Positions 41,424-51,382 of a stretch of 64,000 nucleotides of DNA are shown piece after piece. This DNA comes from Streptomyces sp. NBC_01716 (GTDB lineage: Bacteria; Actinomycetota; Actinomycetes; Streptomycetales; Streptomycetaceae): the NCBI RefSeq assembly GCF_036248275.1, contig NZ_CP109181.1, forward strand, positions 6,138,001 to 6,202,000, given 5' to 3'. The notes beneath the pieces are model-generated. The model saw only the letters and a program-made list of their open reading frames with translations. It did no database searches and was not told the DNA's origin. The translations under genes and the position numbers were made by a program. Every line of letters starts with the position of its first letter. The stretch's first letter is position 1.

Positions 41424-41744
41424 TCAGCGAAATGCCTTCACCATCACATGCTCCCTGGTCACGCCGTCGGACAGCAGGTCACCGCGCTCTTCGGCGAGAA
41501 CGAAGCCGTGGCGCGTGTACAGCGAGACGGCGGGTGAGTTGCCGGGAATCACCGCGAGCTTCAGCGACGCGAGGACGTTGTACGCGCCGGGAGTCTCCAG
41601 CCGCGCCCGCCACCGCGCCTCCCCGCCCCGGTGCCAGTCCCCGACGCGGGACTTGAAGGCGTGGGGCGCCTCGGTCAGGGCGGCGAGACGGGCGTCGCGC
41701 CAGAGAGGCCAGTCGTTCGGCGTGAGCACTTGAAGACGCACCAT
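41424..41744 (-). pseudogene. GNAT acetyltransferase with internal in-frame deletion
   Basis: From ATG 41744: VRLQVLTPNDWPLWRDARLAALTEAPHAFKSRVGDWHRGGEARWRARLETPGAYNVLA is the usual N-terminal half. It joins directly to SLKLAVIPGNSPAVSLYTRHGFVLAEE, the last strand and helix. About 50 residues are missing, including the acetyl-CoA-binding RGxGxG loop. The frame is preserved, so a 106-residue product could be made, but catalysis is not expected. Confidence 0.7.
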
Positions 41745-41834
41745 GTGCTCAAGTCTGCCGAGCCGACCCCGCATACGGACTTCCGGGGGACGCTCGCAGC
41801 GCATTCGCGGGGTTGCACCGGACCTGGTGGGCGG

Positions 41835-42797
41835 TCAGCTCGTCGCGCCGGCCAGGGCCGTGACGACGCGGGAAGGGCTCGGGCGGCCGAGGTGACCGGC
41901 CATCCAGCGGCTGGTGGCGGCGAGGGCGGTCAGATCGACTCCGGTGGGGATGCCGAGTCCCCGCAGCATCCACAGCAGGTCTTCCGTGGCCAGGTTGCCC
42001 GTGGCGCTCTTGGCGTAGGGGCAGCCGCCGATGCCGCCGGCGGAGCTGTCGAACTCGGTGATGCCCGCGGTCAGCGCGGCATGCACGTTGGCGAGCGCCT
42101 GCCCGTAGGTGTCGTGGAAGTGGAGGGCGATCAGCTCCGACGCGATACCCGCTCCCCGTACCGCGTCCAGGAGTTCCAGGACATGGCCGGGCGTGCCGGT
42201 ACCGATGGTGTCCCCCAGCGACAGGGACGTGCAGCCCATGTCGAGCAGCCTCCGGGCGACCGATACGACCCGGCGGGGGTCCACATCGCCCTCCCAGGGG
42301 TCGCCGAAGCACATCGACACGTAGCCGCGTACCGGCAGGTCCGCGGAACGGGCCCGGCGCACGACGGGCTCGAACATCGCCAGCACCCCCTCCACGTCCC
42401 GCCCCAGGTTGTTCTTCGCGAAGGACTCGGTAGCACTGGCGAAGACGGCGATCTCCCGGGCACCGGCGGCCAGCGCCCGGTCCAGACCGCGGTCGTTGGG
42501 AACGAGTACGGGGAGGCGGACGCCGTCGAGGGGGCCCACGGCGGTGAGCAGCTCGTGCGCGTCGTCGAGCTGCGGTATCCAGCGGGGGGAGACGAAGCTG
42601 GTGGCCTCGATGGTGGTCAGCCCCGCGTCGGCGAGCCGCCGGACGAACTCGGTCTTGACGGCCGTGGGGACGCGGACGGGTTCGGCCTGGAGACCGTCGC
42701 GGGGACCCACCTCGTAGACGCGGACCCGTTCGGGCATTCCTTGCTGGGGTGCGACGCGGGGCAGCGGGTTCGTGGACGATGTGTTCTTCGATGTCAT
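41835..42797 (-). CDS. mvaB: Hydroxymethylglutaryl-CoA lyase
   Basis: 320 residues from ATG 42797; ATG 42737 gives the minimal family N-terminus. TIM-barrel lyase signature: VYEVGPRDGLQAEPVRVP (metal Asp), EATSFVSPRWIPQLDDA, LHFHDTYGQALANV (metal His pair), and the active-site loop SSAGGIGGCPYAKSATGNLATED with the reactive Cys. Cleaves HMG-CoA to acetyl-CoA and acetoacetate. It is the last gene of the operon headed by degradative HMG-CoA reductase and completes a mevalonate-breakdown route, as in the P. mevalonii mvaAB pair. Confidence 0.92.
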   Translation of the reverse strand: MTSKNTSSTNPLPRVAPQQGMPERVRVYEVGPRDGLQAEPVRVPTAVKTEFVRRLADAGLTTIEATSFVSPRWIPQLDDAHELLTAVGPLDGVRLPVLVPNDRGLDRALAAGAREIAVFASATESFAKNNLGRDVEGVLAMFEPVVRRARSADLPVRGYVSMCFGDPWEGDVDPRRVVSVARRLLDMGCTSLSLGDTIGTGTPGHVLELLDAVRGAGIASELIALHFHDTYGQALANVHAALTAGITEFDSSAGGIGGCPYAKSATGNLATEDLLWMLRGLGIPTGVDLTALAATSRWMAGHLGRPSPSRVVTALAGATS

Positions 42798-42837
42798 GGC
42801 GCGTCCGTCGATGGTGGGCGGGGGAACGAAGGCTCCC

Positions 42838-43635
42838 TTATGTGGTGCGCTTGCCGGCGTTCCGGCGGGAGGGGAACTCGGGTCGCCGGCGCTCGGCGAA
42901 CGCGGCCAGCCCCTCATGGGCGTCCGGGGCGGTGAACGCCCGCTGCCCGTACAGCGCCTCGGAGTGGAACGCCTGATCCTGCGGAAGGTCCCCGAGGCGG
43001 AGCACCGACTCCTTGATCGTCTCCAGGGCGGTGCCACTGCGGGCGGTGAGGCGGTGCGCCCGGTCCATCGCCGCGTCGAGCAACTGGTCGGCGGGCACAA
43101 CGGCGTTGAGCAGGCCGTACCTCAGGGCGGTGGCCGCGGGGATCCGGTCGCCGAGCAGCATCAGCTCCATGGCCCAGACATAGGGGATCTGTCTGGTCAG
43201 CCGGGTCAGGGTGCCGCCCGCCGGAACGACTCCGACGCCGCTCTCGGGGAGCCCGAACTCGGCGGTGTCGGCGGCGATCCGCAGGTCCGTGGAGAGCATG
43301 ATCTCGAACCCGCCGCCGAGACAGAGCCCGTTGACCGCCGCGATCACCGGCTTGAACAGGGTGGTGTGCTTCTGGTGCGCCTTGTCCCACCGGGAGATGT
43401 CGAACCGCCCCTCGGCGAGCGCGGGGATGGACTCGGTGAGATCGGCGCCGACGCAGAAGGCCCGGTCGCCCCTGCCGGTGAGGACCGCGACGGCGATCGA
43501 ATCATCGTCGCGGACCTCGTCGAAAGCCGCACCCAGCTCCTCGTACATCGCCAGGGTCAGCGAGTTCAGCTTCTCCGGCCGGTCGAACCGGATGAGCGCG
43601 ACAGGCCCGTCGCGGTCGAGCGTGACGCCGCCCAT
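42838..43635 (-). CDS. Enoyl-CoA hydratase/isomerase (HMG-CoA operon)
   Basis: 265 residues. FDRPEKLNSLTLAMYEEL, oxyanion-hole FCVGADLTE and AAVNGLCLGGGFEIMLSTDLRIAA, and FGLPESGVGVVPAGGTLTRL carrying a Glu at the usual catalytic place, so hydratase chemistry is plausible. It starts one base after the CoA-transferase stop. In this context hydration of 3-methylglutaconyl-CoA to HMG-CoA, as in leucine breakdown, is a natural guess, not shown. Confidence 0.85.
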   Translation of the reverse strand: MGGVTLDRDGPVALIRFDRPEKLNSLTLAMYEELGAAFDEVRDDDSIAVAVLTGRGDRAFCVGADLTESIPALAEGRFDISRWDKAHQKHTTLFKPVIAAVNGLCLGGGFEIMLSTDLRIAADTAEFGLPESGVGVVPAGGTLTRLTRQIPYVWAMELMLLGDRIPAATALRYGLLNAVVPADQLLDAAMDRAHRLTARSGTALETIKESVLRLGDLPQDQAFHSEALYGQRAFTAPDAHEGLAAFAERRRPEFPSRRNAGKRTT

Positions 43636-43636
43636 C

Positions 43637-44917
43637 TCAGACCACTCCCGCCTCGCGCAGAGCGCGGATACGTTCGTCGGAGAGACCCGCGAAGGCCCTG
43701 AGCAACTGGTCGGTGTGCTGGCCGACCCGGGGAGCGAGTCCCCGGGGGTCGGCCGGTGTGACGTCCAGCTTGACCGGCGAGCCGACCATACGGAGCCGGC
43801 CGAAGTCGGGGTACTCGACGTCGACGACCATGTCACGGGCCTGGATCTGAGGATCCGCGATGACCTCCCCGATGTCCTTGATCGCGCTCAGCGGGACGAG
43901 GTCGCCGGCGAGTTCTTCGAGTTCGGTCTTCGTCCGGTCGGCGAACCACCTGTGCAGCAGGGGCCGCACGCGGCGCTCGTAGACCTCGGGCGTGAACCGC
44001 TTGGCCATGGTGTCGATCTCCGGGTCGGCCGCGAGTCCCGGCTCGCCGAACATCTCGCAGGTCAGCCGCCAGAACTTGTCGGTGTAGCCGCCGAAGAAGA
44101 CGAAGCCGTCCTTGCACGGGTAGAGCTCGTAGGGCTTGACGAACGGATGCTCGTTGCCGAGCGGAGTCGGCACCTTGCCCTCGACCGTGTGCGAGACGAC
44201 CGCGTTCTCGGTCAGGCTGAGCACCGAGTCCTGCTGGGAGATGTCGACCAGCTGACCTTCACCGGTCTGCTCGACGTGCCGCAGCGCGGCGAGTGTGCCG
44301 ATGACGGCGTAGAGCGTGGCCGACAAGTCGCCGATGATGGTGCCGACCCGGACCGGCGGGCGGTCGGGGAAACCGTTCATCGACCACAGCCCGCCGGTGG
44401 CCTGCGCGCTGTTGTCGTACGCGGGTTTGCGCCGGTACGGGCCGGTCTGGCCGTAGCCGGAGATCGCCGTGTAGATCAGCCGCGGGTTGACCTTCCGCAG
44501 CTCCTGGTAGCCGACGCCCAGCTTGTCCATGGTGCCGCCGCGGAAGTTCTCGACCAGGACGTCCGCGTGGGTGGCGAGCTCGCGCAGCAGGTCCTTGCCC
44601 TCGGGCTGGGACAGGTCCAGCGTCATGCCGAGCTTGTTCCGGTTGTACTGCGCGAAGAACGCGCTGAACGCCTCGCCTTCCGGCGACGTCAGCAGCGGGG
44701 GGAACGCGCGGGCGTAGTCCGGGTCCTTGGGATTCTCGATCTTGATGACCGTCGCTCCGAGATCCGCGAGCAGCATCGAGCAGAACGGCCCCGCGACCAC
44801 CCGGGTGATGTCGAGGACGACGACACCGCGCAGCGCCCCCCGCGAGGGACCGCCCGGCAGGATGGCGTCGAGGCCGGCCCCACCCCCGTCGGGGCCGGCA
44901 CCACCGTTGAGCTCCAT
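43637..44917 (-). CDS. CaiB/BaiF family (class III) CoA-transferase
   Basis: 426 residues from ATG 44917, with AAGGAGG ten bases upstream. Class III signature: LRGVVVLDITRVVAGPFCSMLLADLGATVIKIE, NRNKLGMTLDLSQPEGKDLLREL, VLVENFRGGTMDKLGVGY (catalytic Asp position is D in TMDKLG), SGYGQTGPYRRKPAYDNSAQATGGLWSM. It moves CoA between acids. Human SUGCT, in the same family, uses glutarate and HMG, so free HMG or 3-methylglutaconate is a sensible candidate. Overlaps tightly with the enoyl-CoA hydratase gene. Confidence 0.9.
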   Translation of the reverse strand: MELNGGAGPDGGGAGLDAILPGGPSRGALRGVVVLDITRVVAGPFCSMLLADLGATVIKIENPKDPDYARAFPPLLTSPEGEAFSAFFAQYNRNKLGMTLDLSQPEGKDLLRELATHADVLVENFRGGTMDKLGVGYQELRKVNPRLIYTAISGYGQTGPYRRKPAYDNSAQATGGLWSMNGFPDRPPVRVGTIIGDLSATLYAVIGTLAALRHVEQTGEGQLVDISQQDSVLSLTENAVVSHTVEGKVPTPLGNEHPFVKPYELYPCKDGFVFFGGYTDKFWRLTCEMFGEPGLAADPEIDTMAKRFTPEVYERRVRPLLHRWFADRTKTELEELAGDLVPLSAIKDIGEVIADPQIQARDMVVDVEYPDFGRLRMVGSPVKLDVTPADPRGLAPRVGQHTDQLLRAFAGLSDERIRALREAGVV

Positions 44918-44972
44918 CACGCGACAACCTCCTTCTTCGAGTACCGCTGGGGCAGCGGCCGGCACGGGCGCA

Positions 44973-47126
44973 TCAGCCGGCCACGGCGGCTTCGACCCGG
45001 ATACGTGCGTCCAGCAGCGTGCCGCAGCGCGGGCTGTAGAACTCGTCGATGAGCACACGCTGCCCGCTCTCCCGGGGCCGTACCCGGACGCCGAACTCGC
45101 CCAGCCGATCGGCGGCGACCCGCGTGGTGACGACGGCGTCCTCCCGCCAGTCCTCCTTCGTGCTGACGCGAGCACCGCTGGCCGGGCAGTACCAGCCGTC
45201 CGCGGTACGGCGGGGCGCGGACGCACCGGCGGGCGCGTCGGCGGCGACCGACGCGGCAGGTTCCCCGCCGATCCGGGTGGCGCGCATCGCCTTGCGCGTG
45301 TGCTCGGTCGCGTGGGTGTCCACGGCGCCGGCGGCGAGCACCACGCCGTAGACGGCGGACGCCGCGTGGTCGGTGACGTACCCGTCCCGGACGTCCTTGG
45401 CGACGAGCAGCGGGTCACGCAGGAGGGGATCTCCGTACCCGCCGCCCCCGGCGATCCACTGGACGAAGACATCGCCGGCCGAGACCGGTACCGAGGACTG
45501 GTTGATGGCCAGCAGGTCCTGCTCATCGGATGTCAGGCTGTCGTCGGTGGGCACCGTGCCCGCGGCGAGCAGACCGTCGATGTTGGTCCCGCGCAGGATC
45601 CGGTGCCCGCTGCCCCCGCCGGGGAGCCCGCCGCCGTACCCGTCGGCGACCACCTGGGCGCTGGGGGCGAACACGGTCTGGGTGACCGATGACGCGCCGC
45701 GCAGGGTCCAGGCGAACTCCAGTCCCAGTCCGCCGCGGTGGGCCCCGTGTCCGGCGCTGGCGATGTTGAGCCGCTTCCACAGGTAGAGGACGGGATAGAG
45801 CATCTCGTTCATCTCGACGTCCGGGAGCATGTTGTTGACCTGTGTCATCATCCCGGCGCAGTCGAGGCCGTCGGTGTCCGGCTGCGCGCCCGCCCCCATC
45901 CCTCCGCCGTCCATGTTGAACAGCACGAAGTACTCGCCGTCGTCCGAGGTGCCGGCCGAGATTCCGCCGGTCCACGAGTCGGCCCACACGCCCTGGGCGC
46001 GGCCCCGGACGGTGTCGTCGGCGCTGCCCCGGCAGGCGTCGTTCATCAGTTTGGTGACCAGCCGGCTGACGCGGGCGCCGGTCGTCAGGTGCCCGTTGCT
46101 GATCGGCGCCGGAGGTGTGGGGTTGACGATGGAGCCGGGCTCGGCGACGACCTCGAAGGCGGTCATGACGCCCTCGTTGAACGGCACGTCCCAGGCGAGG
46201 ATGGGGACGACCGCGGTGGCGACGCTCCCGACGAGTGCCCCGTAACTGCAGTTGACGAAGCCGTCGGTCTGCTCGCTGGATCCGGTGAAGTCGAAGGTGA
46301 CCTGCTCGCCCTGCTTGGTCATGGTGCAGGCGACGCGGTACAGCTCGTCGACATGGCCGTTGTGCTCGGTCCACTCCTCGGCCGTGTACGTACCGTCGGG
46401 GATCTTCGCGACGCGGTCACGGACCACCTGCTCCGCCAGTTCGAAGCTGAGCCGGGTGTACTCACGGAACTCGTCGATCCCGAACTCCCCGACGGTGGCG
46501 AGCAGCCGCTGGATCCCGGTGTTGTTGCTGGCCACCAGGGAGCGCACGTCGTTCCAGAACAGCGCGGGCACCCGCACGTTGTTGAGCAGGATGCGGCGCA
46601 CCCATTCGACGGGCTCGCCCTTGTCGAAGATCTTCACCCCCGGCGGGAGGCGGAGCGCCTCGCTGTAACAGTCGAAGGCGTCGGGGGCGAAGCCGCCCGG
46701 TGTCATCCCGCCGACGTCGAGGAGGTGGGCCTGGGACTGAGCCCAGCCGATGAGCTCGGAACCGTGGAAGATCGGCGAGATCACGTTCGTGTCCGGCGGG
46801 TGGCTCGCGCCGGCGGTGTGCGGGTCGTTGGAGATGAAGGCGTCGCCGGGCGCGAGGGGCTCGCCCGCGATCTCCCTGACCAGGTTCTGGACCGCGACGC
46901 TGCCGGAGCCGATGTGGAACTGGACGTAGTCGGAGTAGGCGTAGATACGGCCGGTCGGGTCGAAGAGCGCGGTGTTGAAGTCGCCGGCCTCGGTGATCAC
47001 CGGAGAGCCGGACGAACGGATCATCGCGATGCCCATCTCCTCGACGATGGAGTCCAGGCGCATGCGGATGACTTCGAGCGTGACGGGGTCGTACCCGGCG
47101 GGGAGGCCGGTTGCGGATACGGTCAT
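44973..47126 (-). CDS. Hydantoinase B/oxoprolinase family protein
   Basis: 717 residues from ATG 47126 with AGGAG six bases upstream. Family motifs: DPVTLEVIRMRLDSIVEEMGIAMIRSSGSPVI, FISNDPHTAGASHPPDTNVISPIF, and HRGGLGLEFAWTLRG. The C-terminal GGGGYGDPLLRDPLLVAKDVRDGYVT is the usual HyuB end; a further ~100 residues follow, ending in an acetone-carboxylase-gamma-like Cys-containing stretch (WYCPASGARV...FYSPRCGTLLDARI). Works with the A subunit encoded just upstream. HyuAB-type enzymes use ATP to open cyclic amides or to carboxylate ketones; which applies is open. Confidence 0.88.
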   Translation of the reverse strand: MTVSATGLPAGYDPVTLEVIRMRLDSIVEEMGIAMIRSSGSPVITEAGDFNTALFDPTGRIYAYSDYVQFHIGSGSVAVQNLVREIAGEPLAPGDAFISNDPHTAGASHPPDTNVISPIFHGSELIGWAQSQAHLLDVGGMTPGGFAPDAFDCYSEALRLPPGVKIFDKGEPVEWVRRILLNNVRVPALFWNDVRSLVASNNTGIQRLLATVGEFGIDEFREYTRLSFELAEQVVRDRVAKIPDGTYTAEEWTEHNGHVDELYRVACTMTKQGEQVTFDFTGSSEQTDGFVNCSYGALVGSVATAVVPILAWDVPFNEGVMTAFEVVAEPGSIVNPTPPAPISNGHLTTGARVSRLVTKLMNDACRGSADDTVRGRAQGVWADSWTGGISAGTSDDGEYFVLFNMDGGGMGAGAQPDTDGLDCAGMMTQVNNMLPDVEMNEMLYPVLYLWKRLNIASAGHGAHRGGLGLEFAWTLRGASSVTQTVFAPSAQVVADGYGGGLPGGGSGHRILRGTNIDGLLAAGTVPTDDSLTSDEQDLLAINQSSVPVSAGDVFVQWIAGGGGYGDPLLRDPLLVAKDVRDGYVTDHAASAVYGVVLAAGAVDTHATEHTRKAMRATRIGGEPAASVAADAPAGASAPRRTADGWYCPASGARVSTKEDWREDAVVTTRVAADRLGEFGVRVRPRESGQRVLIDEFYSPRCGTLLDARIRVEAAVAG

Positions 47127-47154
47127 GAGGGTCTCCTGGAAGCAGCCGTGGCGA

Positions 47155-49221
47155 TCAGACGGACGAGTCGAGCCGGACGAGGAAGTCCCCGGCACCGGTC
47201 AGTTCCACCGTGGCGCCCGTGGGGACGTAGACGGTGGTGTCGGGCTCCTCAAGCAGGCACGGTCCATTCGCCCGGCCCAGGGCGGCGAACCCGCGGTGCA
47301 CGTCCACGTCGGTACGTGTCCCCGTCGCCGGTTCGACGATGCCGCGGCGCAGCAGTACGTGCTTCTCGTCGTCACCGACCGCCTGCTGGACCTGGCCGAC
47401 CTCTTGGACGTCACTGCGGCCGACCGCCCGCACCCTGGAGTTGACCAGCAGGATGTCGGTCTCGGTCCAGGCGGTGCCGGCCCCGAACTCGCTCTGGTAG
47501 TCGGCGATGAACCGCGCGCGCAGTTCATCCTTGTCGGCCTCGGTGAAGGTCCCGCCCTTGAGCCGCGTGGTGACCTCGAAGATCTGGCCGACGAACTTCA
47601 TGTCGGCCTCGCGGTGGAGTTCGCGCCGGTCCTCGGGGATGCCCTCGGCCTCGAACCACGCCTGCGCGCGCTGCTCCAGGGCACGGAACTCGCCGTCGAG
47701 ATCGGCGGCCGGCTGGTGCATCGTCCAGGGGCTGGTCCGCACGGCGGAGAAGACGGAATCGGCGTGCATGAGCCCGTAGGCCGAGAACACCGCGGCGTTG
47801 CGGGGGATGACGATCTCGGTCACGCCGATCTCGGCGGCGATGCTCGCGGCGAACAGTCCGCAGGCGCCGCCGAAACCGACGAGGGTGAACTCCCGCGGGT
47901 CATGGCCGCGGTTGACGGTGATCTTGCGCAGCGCGTTGGTCATCTGCGAGGTGGCGAGGCGGTACACGCCCTCGGCCGCGGCGTCCTCGGTCAGCCCGAG
48001 CGGCTCACCGACGTGCTCGCGCAGCGCCTCGCGGGCGAGGTCCTCGTACAGCTCGACGGCCCCGCCGAGGTAGTAGTCGGGGTTGATGAGGCCGAGCACG
48101 AGCGCGGCGTCGGTGACCGTCGGGGTGGTCCCGCCCTTGCCGTAACAGGCGGGCCCGGGGGTGGAGCCCGCGCTGTGCGGGCCGACCCGGAGGAGTCCGC
48201 GACCGTCCACCCAGGCGGAGCTGCCGCCGCCGGCGCCGATCGTCTCGATGTCGACGACGGTCAGACTCGTCGGCAGTCCGCCGATCTCGGCCCGGGAAAG
48301 CAGCCGGAACTCGTCGTCCATGATCGCGGCGGCGTCCAGGCTGGTGCCGCCCATGTCGGCGGTCAGCACCCGGCGCCTGCCCAGTTGCTTCCCGAGCAGC
48401 CGGGCGCCTGTCACACCGCCGACCGGGCCGGAGTTGAACATGGAGATCGGCGCCTTGTTCGTCTCCTCGACCGACAGGAACCCGCCGTGGACCTGCATGA
48501 TCTGCACCCGGGTACGCAGGCCCCGGGCGCCCAGTTCTTCGGCGAGGTGATCGAAGTGCGAGGCGACGAGCGGCTTGACCGCGGCGTCGAGGGCCGTGGT
48601 GACCATGCGCTCGTACTCCCGGTAGACCGGTGTCAGGCTGCTGGAGAGGGTGAACGGGACGCCGGGGTGGTTCTCCCGCAGGTATGCGCCGATGGCCTGC
48701 TCGTGGGCGGGGTTGCGGAACGACCACAGCAGACAGACGGCGATGGCCTCGGCATCCGTGGCGAGCGCGGCCTCCACCGCGGCGGCGATCACGTCGTCGC
48801 GCAGGGGTACGAGGATCTCACCGTGCGCGTCGACGCGTTCGGCGACCTCGAAGACGCGCCCTCGCTCGACGATGTCGGGCGGCGACAGCATCTTGTGCGG
48901 GTCGCGCTCGTCGGTCCGCGCGGACCGGGCGATCCGCATCGTGTCGCGGAACCCCTGGGTCGTGAGCAGGGCCACCGTGGCGTACTTCTGCTCGTCCACG
49001 GCGTTGGTGACGATCGTGTTCCCGAGGACGAACCGGTCGACGGCCGGGTAGAACTCCTCCTCGGACAGGCCCGCACGCTCCTGGAGCACGGCCAGCGCGC
49101 CCAGGATGCCGGTGGTGACGTCCTTGGTCGAGAACGCCTTCCCGCGGACCGCGCGCCCGTCGAGGACCGCGACCGCGTCGGTGAACGTGCCACCGACGTC
49201 GATACCCACATGAAGTGCCAT
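47155..49221 (-). CDS. Hydantoinase A/oxoprolinase family protein
   Basis: 688 residues. Actin-fold ATPase signature: HVGIDVGGTFTDAVAV at the N-terminus, LGNTIVTNAVDEQ, FNSGPVGGVTGARLLGKQLGRRRVLTADMGGTSLDAA (phosphate-binding loops), GAGGGSSAWVDGRGLLRVGPHSAGSTPGPACYG and GFGGACGLFAASIAAEIG. This is the ATP-using subunit of HyuA/acetone carboxylase/5-oxoprolinase enzymes. 28 bp upstream of the B subunit. The family is known to carboxylate acetone and acetophenone and to open hydantoins and 5-oxoproline. Confidence 0.92.
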   Translation of the reverse strand: MALHVGIDVGGTFTDAVAVLDGRAVRGKAFSTKDVTTGILGALAVLQERAGLSEEEFYPAVDRFVLGNTIVTNAVDEQKYATVALLTTQGFRDTMRIARSARTDERDPHKMLSPPDIVERGRVFEVAERVDAHGEILVPLRDDVIAAAVEAALATDAEAIAVCLLWSFRNPAHEQAIGAYLRENHPGVPFTLSSSLTPVYREYERMVTTALDAAVKPLVASHFDHLAEELGARGLRTRVQIMQVHGGFLSVEETNKAPISMFNSGPVGGVTGARLLGKQLGRRRVLTADMGGTSLDAAAIMDDEFRLLSRAEIGGLPTSLTVVDIETIGAGGGSSAWVDGRGLLRVGPHSAGSTPGPACYGKGGTTPTVTDAALVLGLINPDYYLGGAVELYEDLAREALREHVGEPLGLTEDAAAEGVYRLATSQMTNALRKITVNRGHDPREFTLVGFGGACGLFAASIAAEIGVTEIVIPRNAAVFSAYGLMHADSVFSAVRTSPWTMHQPAADLDGEFRALEQRAQAWFEAEGIPEDRRELHREADMKFVGQIFEVTTRLKGGTFTEADKDELRARFIADYQSEFGAGTAWTETDILLVNSRVRAVGRSDVQEVGQVQQAVGDDEKHVLLRRGIVEPATGTRTDVDVHRGFAALGRANGPCLLEEPDTTVYVPTGATVELTGAGDFLVRLDSSV

Positions 49222-49266
49222 GTTTCAGTGTCTCCCTTGACAGTCGAACGTGCGGGCTGTGCGGAA

Positions 49267-50541
<1,275 letters not shown>

Positions 50542-50648
50542 GGGTCCTCCTGCTTCCAGTGACGGGCCTCATGGGAGGCGGACGAGCGATAGGCCGGGAC
50601 GTGGCGGCACGCCCTCGGCGGGATGGGGCAAGAACGGGACGGCAGGCC

Positions 50649-51164
50649 CTAGACCGCCATAGCGGGCTGTAGGCGGGCGGTGGCTGCCGGGGATGGCGCG
50701 GGAACGCTGTCGGGAGGGGGCCGCGACATCCGCAGTTCAGCACGCACGGCCGTGCCCCGCGCGGTCCGCTCCACCCGGCAGGCCGTGGAGTAGGCGTGGA
50801 CCATATGGAGTCCCCGGCCGCACACCCTCTCCTCGGGTGTCCCGGCGGCACCGCTCTCCATCCGCCACCTGCCGGTGTCCTTGACCTCGACGGTGGCCGT
50901 GTGATCGTCGACCGTCAGCAGCAGGGTCACCTCGGGGCTTCCGCTGTGCAGCACGGTATTGGTCACCAGCTCCGTGGCGATCACGCGCAGGGCGTCGACC
51001 GTCTCCTCGGGTGCCCCCCACTGCGTCGCCATGTCACGGGCGAAGGCTCGCAGAGCGGGGACCGCACGGGTTTCCGCGACCATGGAGCACACCGCGGACC
51101 GCTTCCCGAGCACGGCGTCGCCGTGCCGGACGAAGAGGGAGCGGGGTGACTGTTCAATGATCAT
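50649..51164 (-). CDS. RsbW-like ATP-binding (HATPase) regulatory protein
   Basis: 171 residues from ATG 51164, with GGAGG seven bases upstream. GHKL ATPase motifs: ALRVIATELVTNTVLHSG (N box), VEVKDTGRW (G1) and VCGRGLHMVHAYS (G2). The C-terminus is Pro/Ala-rich. Small stand-alone domains of this type are abundant in Streptomyces and act as anti-sigma kinases or unknown regulators. It lies between the HMG-CoA operon (107 bp upstream of mvaA on the same strand) and the divergent PucR regulator, so it may share the regulator's promoter region. Confidence 0.85.
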   Translation of the reverse strand: MIIEQSPRSLFVRHGDAVLGKRSAVCSMVAETRAVPALRAFARDMATQWGAPEETVDALRVIATELVTNTVLHSGSPEVTLLLTVDDHTATVEVKDTGRWRMESGAAGTPEERVCGRGLHMVHAYSTACRVERTARGTAVRAELRMSRPPPDSVPAPSPAATARLQPAMAV

Positions 51165-51382
51165 GGCGTGTCCTCCGGTGAGGAGTCCGTGGGGGAGGCC
51201 GGCGAGTGACATGGCGGCCAGGGAGCGGATCAGAGTCGGTCTTCGGTTCTGTGACGGGCGGATGTCGTCGGGATGTCTCCGCTGTCACGCTTCCGACTCT
51301 AGGTACCGTCTCCGGCAGCGGACATATACGATGAGCACATAGAGCGGGGTATCTAGTGGATGATTCACACAGGGTGAGAGGG

